A stretch of DNA of 64,000 nt from Blautia pseudococcoides (GTDB lineage Bacteria; Bacillota; Clostridia; Lachnospirales; Lachnospiraceae): assembly GCF_001689125.2 (NCBI RefSeq), contig NZ_CP015405.2, forward strand, positions 2,397,001 through 2,461,000, in the 5' to 3' direction. The translations under genes and the position numbers were made by a program. A model generated the notes under the pieces. The model had not been told where the DNA came from, ran no database searches, and was given only the letters and a program-made list of their open reading frames with translations. This document shows positions 63,945 through 64,000 of the stretch, in pieces (the first letter of the stretch is position 1; every line of letters begins with the position of its first letter).

Positions 63945-64000
63945 GCAGACCGGAAAGTAATACAGCCAGCCGGAGGATAGCTGAAGCTCATCCATCCGGC

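Overview
The window looks like a chromosome segment of a gut Firmicute of the Lachnospiraceae type (Blautia or a relative). This is inferred from GGAGG-type ribosome binding sites, a GH112 phosphorylase, a galacturonate/TRAP locus, an L-box lysine transporter, the VTC-DUF4956-DUF4353 operon and many small XRE regulators. No rRNA, tRNA or CRISPR array was found.

Positions 1 to about 23,870 are an AT-rich integrated mobile element that continues beyond the left edge. Its right end carries an intact large serine recombinase (22494-23849). It has split a host ABC-transporter substrate-binding gene, whose 3' part survives at about 23868-24305. The cargo has four parts. (1) A class II lanthipeptide operon on the minus strand: LytTR regulator, AgrC-like kinase, a 51-aa lacticin-481-like precursor, an attenuator hairpin and lanM (cut by the window edge). 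(2) A plus-strand XRE-agrB-agrD unit that would make a cyclic peptide signal; the predicted ring is a Ser-lactone. (3) Transposon debris: IS66 and IS110 relics and an inverted-repeat-bounded element. (4) A probable fatty-acyl metabolite locus: an active KAS III beside a KAS III with its triad replaced, two ABC exporters, a hotdog thioesterase and a GTG-start TetR regulator. The same TAT(G/A)AC-N15-GTCATA dyad lies before tetR, before the ABC-2 exporter operon and before the KAS III operon, which ties these units into one regulon.

Positions 24,300-64,000 are ordinary, higher-GC host chromosome. They hold GH112 phosphorylase, a lysine riboswitch with an NhaC-family (LysW-type) transporter, a cytidylate-kinase-like protein, DUF2089/SHOCT regulators, an AraC-GyrI regulator, a cysteine locus (cysK, O-acetylhomoserine sulfhydrylase, three-cysteine Rrf2 regulator), the VTC-DUF4956-DUF4353 operon, a two-component system, a CapA-like protein, a decayed stretch (42.3-44.0 kb), a uracil/xanthine permease, a divergent LacI-controlled galacturonate locus (uxaC, TRAP, lacI / uxaA, uxaB), a methyltransferase, a LURP-one protein, fabH, membrane and DUF proteins, a GlgX-like protein lacking catalytic residues, a ClC transporter, a DUF1292 protein and an amidohydrolase.

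All functional calls come from motif reading, without database searches. Starts were moved inward where a ribosome binding site clearly favoured a later codon.
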